Program-made: the position numbers and the translations under genes
Assembly (NCBI GenBank): GCA_948467695.1
Contig: CAOKFJ010000139.1
Span: 1-5,602, forward strand
Source: an uncultured Allobaculum sp.
GTDB taxonomy: Bacteria; Bacillota_I; Bacilli_A; Erysipelotrichales; Erysipelotrichaceae
Reading direction: 5' to 3'
Length of the DNA: 5,602 nucleotides
The notes under the pieces: model-generated
What the model saw: only the letters and a program-made list of their open reading frames with translations
What the model was told of the DNA's origin: nothing
Database searches by the model: none
Shown: one piece after another, positions 5,261 through 5,602 of the stretch
How the letters are laid out: every line of letters starts with the position of its first letter
Numbering within the stretch: the stretch's first letter is position 1

Positions 5261-5602
5261 ATGGAAAAAATGAAAGAAATAAAAGATTATCAGTATTCAG
5301 CTGCTGTCAGGCAGAGCCAGGATCTCTCTTTCTATGCTGCGGGCGTGGACCATCCCCTGCCTGAAGAATCATACGGACCGATCGTGCGCAGCTATCATGT
5401 GATTCATTTTGTCATTTCCGGAAAAGGAACACTGTACATCCATCAGAATGCATATCCAATCCAGGCAGGGGAAGCGTTTCTTCTTCCTGCAGGCGTTCCG
5501 CATTATTACAAAGCGGATGACAAAGAACCCTGGACATACGCATGGATCAGTTTTCTCGGCTTGTACTCTTCCATATATATATCTTCTCTTATGTCCGGCT
5601 GT
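5261..5602 (+). CDS. AraC-family transcriptional regulator, N-terminal part only
   Basis: The 114 codons present form the sugar-sensing cupin domain of an AraC/XylS-family regulator. Family-typical stretches are YHVIHFVISGKGTLYIHQN (45-63), the small-barrel turn PIQAGEAFLLPAGVPHYYKA (66-85) and PWTYAWISFLGLYSSIY (90-106). The C-terminal pair of helix-turn-helix motifs that bind DNA lies beyond the window edge, so family membership rests on the sensor half alone. The start is well supported by AAAGGAG (5247-5253) 7 nt before the ATG. Divergent placement next to scrB, permease and alpha-galactosidase genes suggests it regulates them, in the manner of MsmR/RafR-type regulators of raffinose and multiple-sugar loci in Bacillota. 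Regulation and effector are inferred, not shown. Confidence 0.88.
   Translation, partial: MEKMKEIKDYQYSAAVRQSQDLSFYAAGVDHPLPEESYGPIVRSYHVIHFVISGKGTLYIHQNAYPIQAGEAFLLPAGVPHYYKADDKEPWTYAWISFLGLYSSIYISSLMSGC

Noticed and set aside
5059..5262. Minus-strand frame of 67 codons within the divergent control region
   Set aside because: It overlaps the regulator start and its promoter, lacks a credible ribosome binding site, and has no recognisable product.

Overview
The window looks like a sugar-utilisation locus from a low- to mid-GC Bacillota (Firmicute). The clues are strong purine-rich Shine-Dalgarno sequences (AAAGGAG, AAGGAAAGGA), short intergenic gaps, a PTS permease with sucrose-type EIIBCA architecture, a cytoplasmic GH32 enzyme and a GH36 alpha-galactosidase. 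Base composition appears close to 50% GC, with an AT-rich divergent promoter region. A gut-associated lineage such as Erysipelotrichia would fit, but that placement is only a guess.

Layout: three genes run leftwards on the minus strand as an apparent operon. (1) A GH32 sucrose-6-phosphate hydrolase/fructosidase (scrB-like), 4983 to 3556. (2) After 13 bp, a sucrose-type PTS permease with domain order EIIB-EIIC-EIIA (scrA-like), 3542 to 1698. (3) After 150 bp, a GH36 alpha-galactosidase starting at 1547 and running off the left edge; only its first 515 codons are present. On the right, divergently on the plus strand, an AraC-family regulator starts at 5261 and runs off the right edge (114 codons present). 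The 277-bp gap between scrB and the regulator holds the promoters.

Likely logic: the permease would import and phosphorylate sucrose or a related oligosaccharide. GH32 would split the sugar phosphate into glucose-6-phosphate and fructose, and GH36 would remove alpha-1,6-galactose from raffinose-type sugars. The AraC protein is the obvious local regulator.

The main surprise is that the PTS permease gene, as given, is not one open frame. The EIIB and early EIIC sequence is open to about 2698. The second half of EIIC is in a shifted frame. The EIIA domain returns to the original frame near 2210. Both flanking enzymes read through cleanly. A second striking feature is an 11-bp perfect hairpin at the alpha-galactosidase start, with the Shine-Dalgarno in the stem and the best ATG in the tetraloop.
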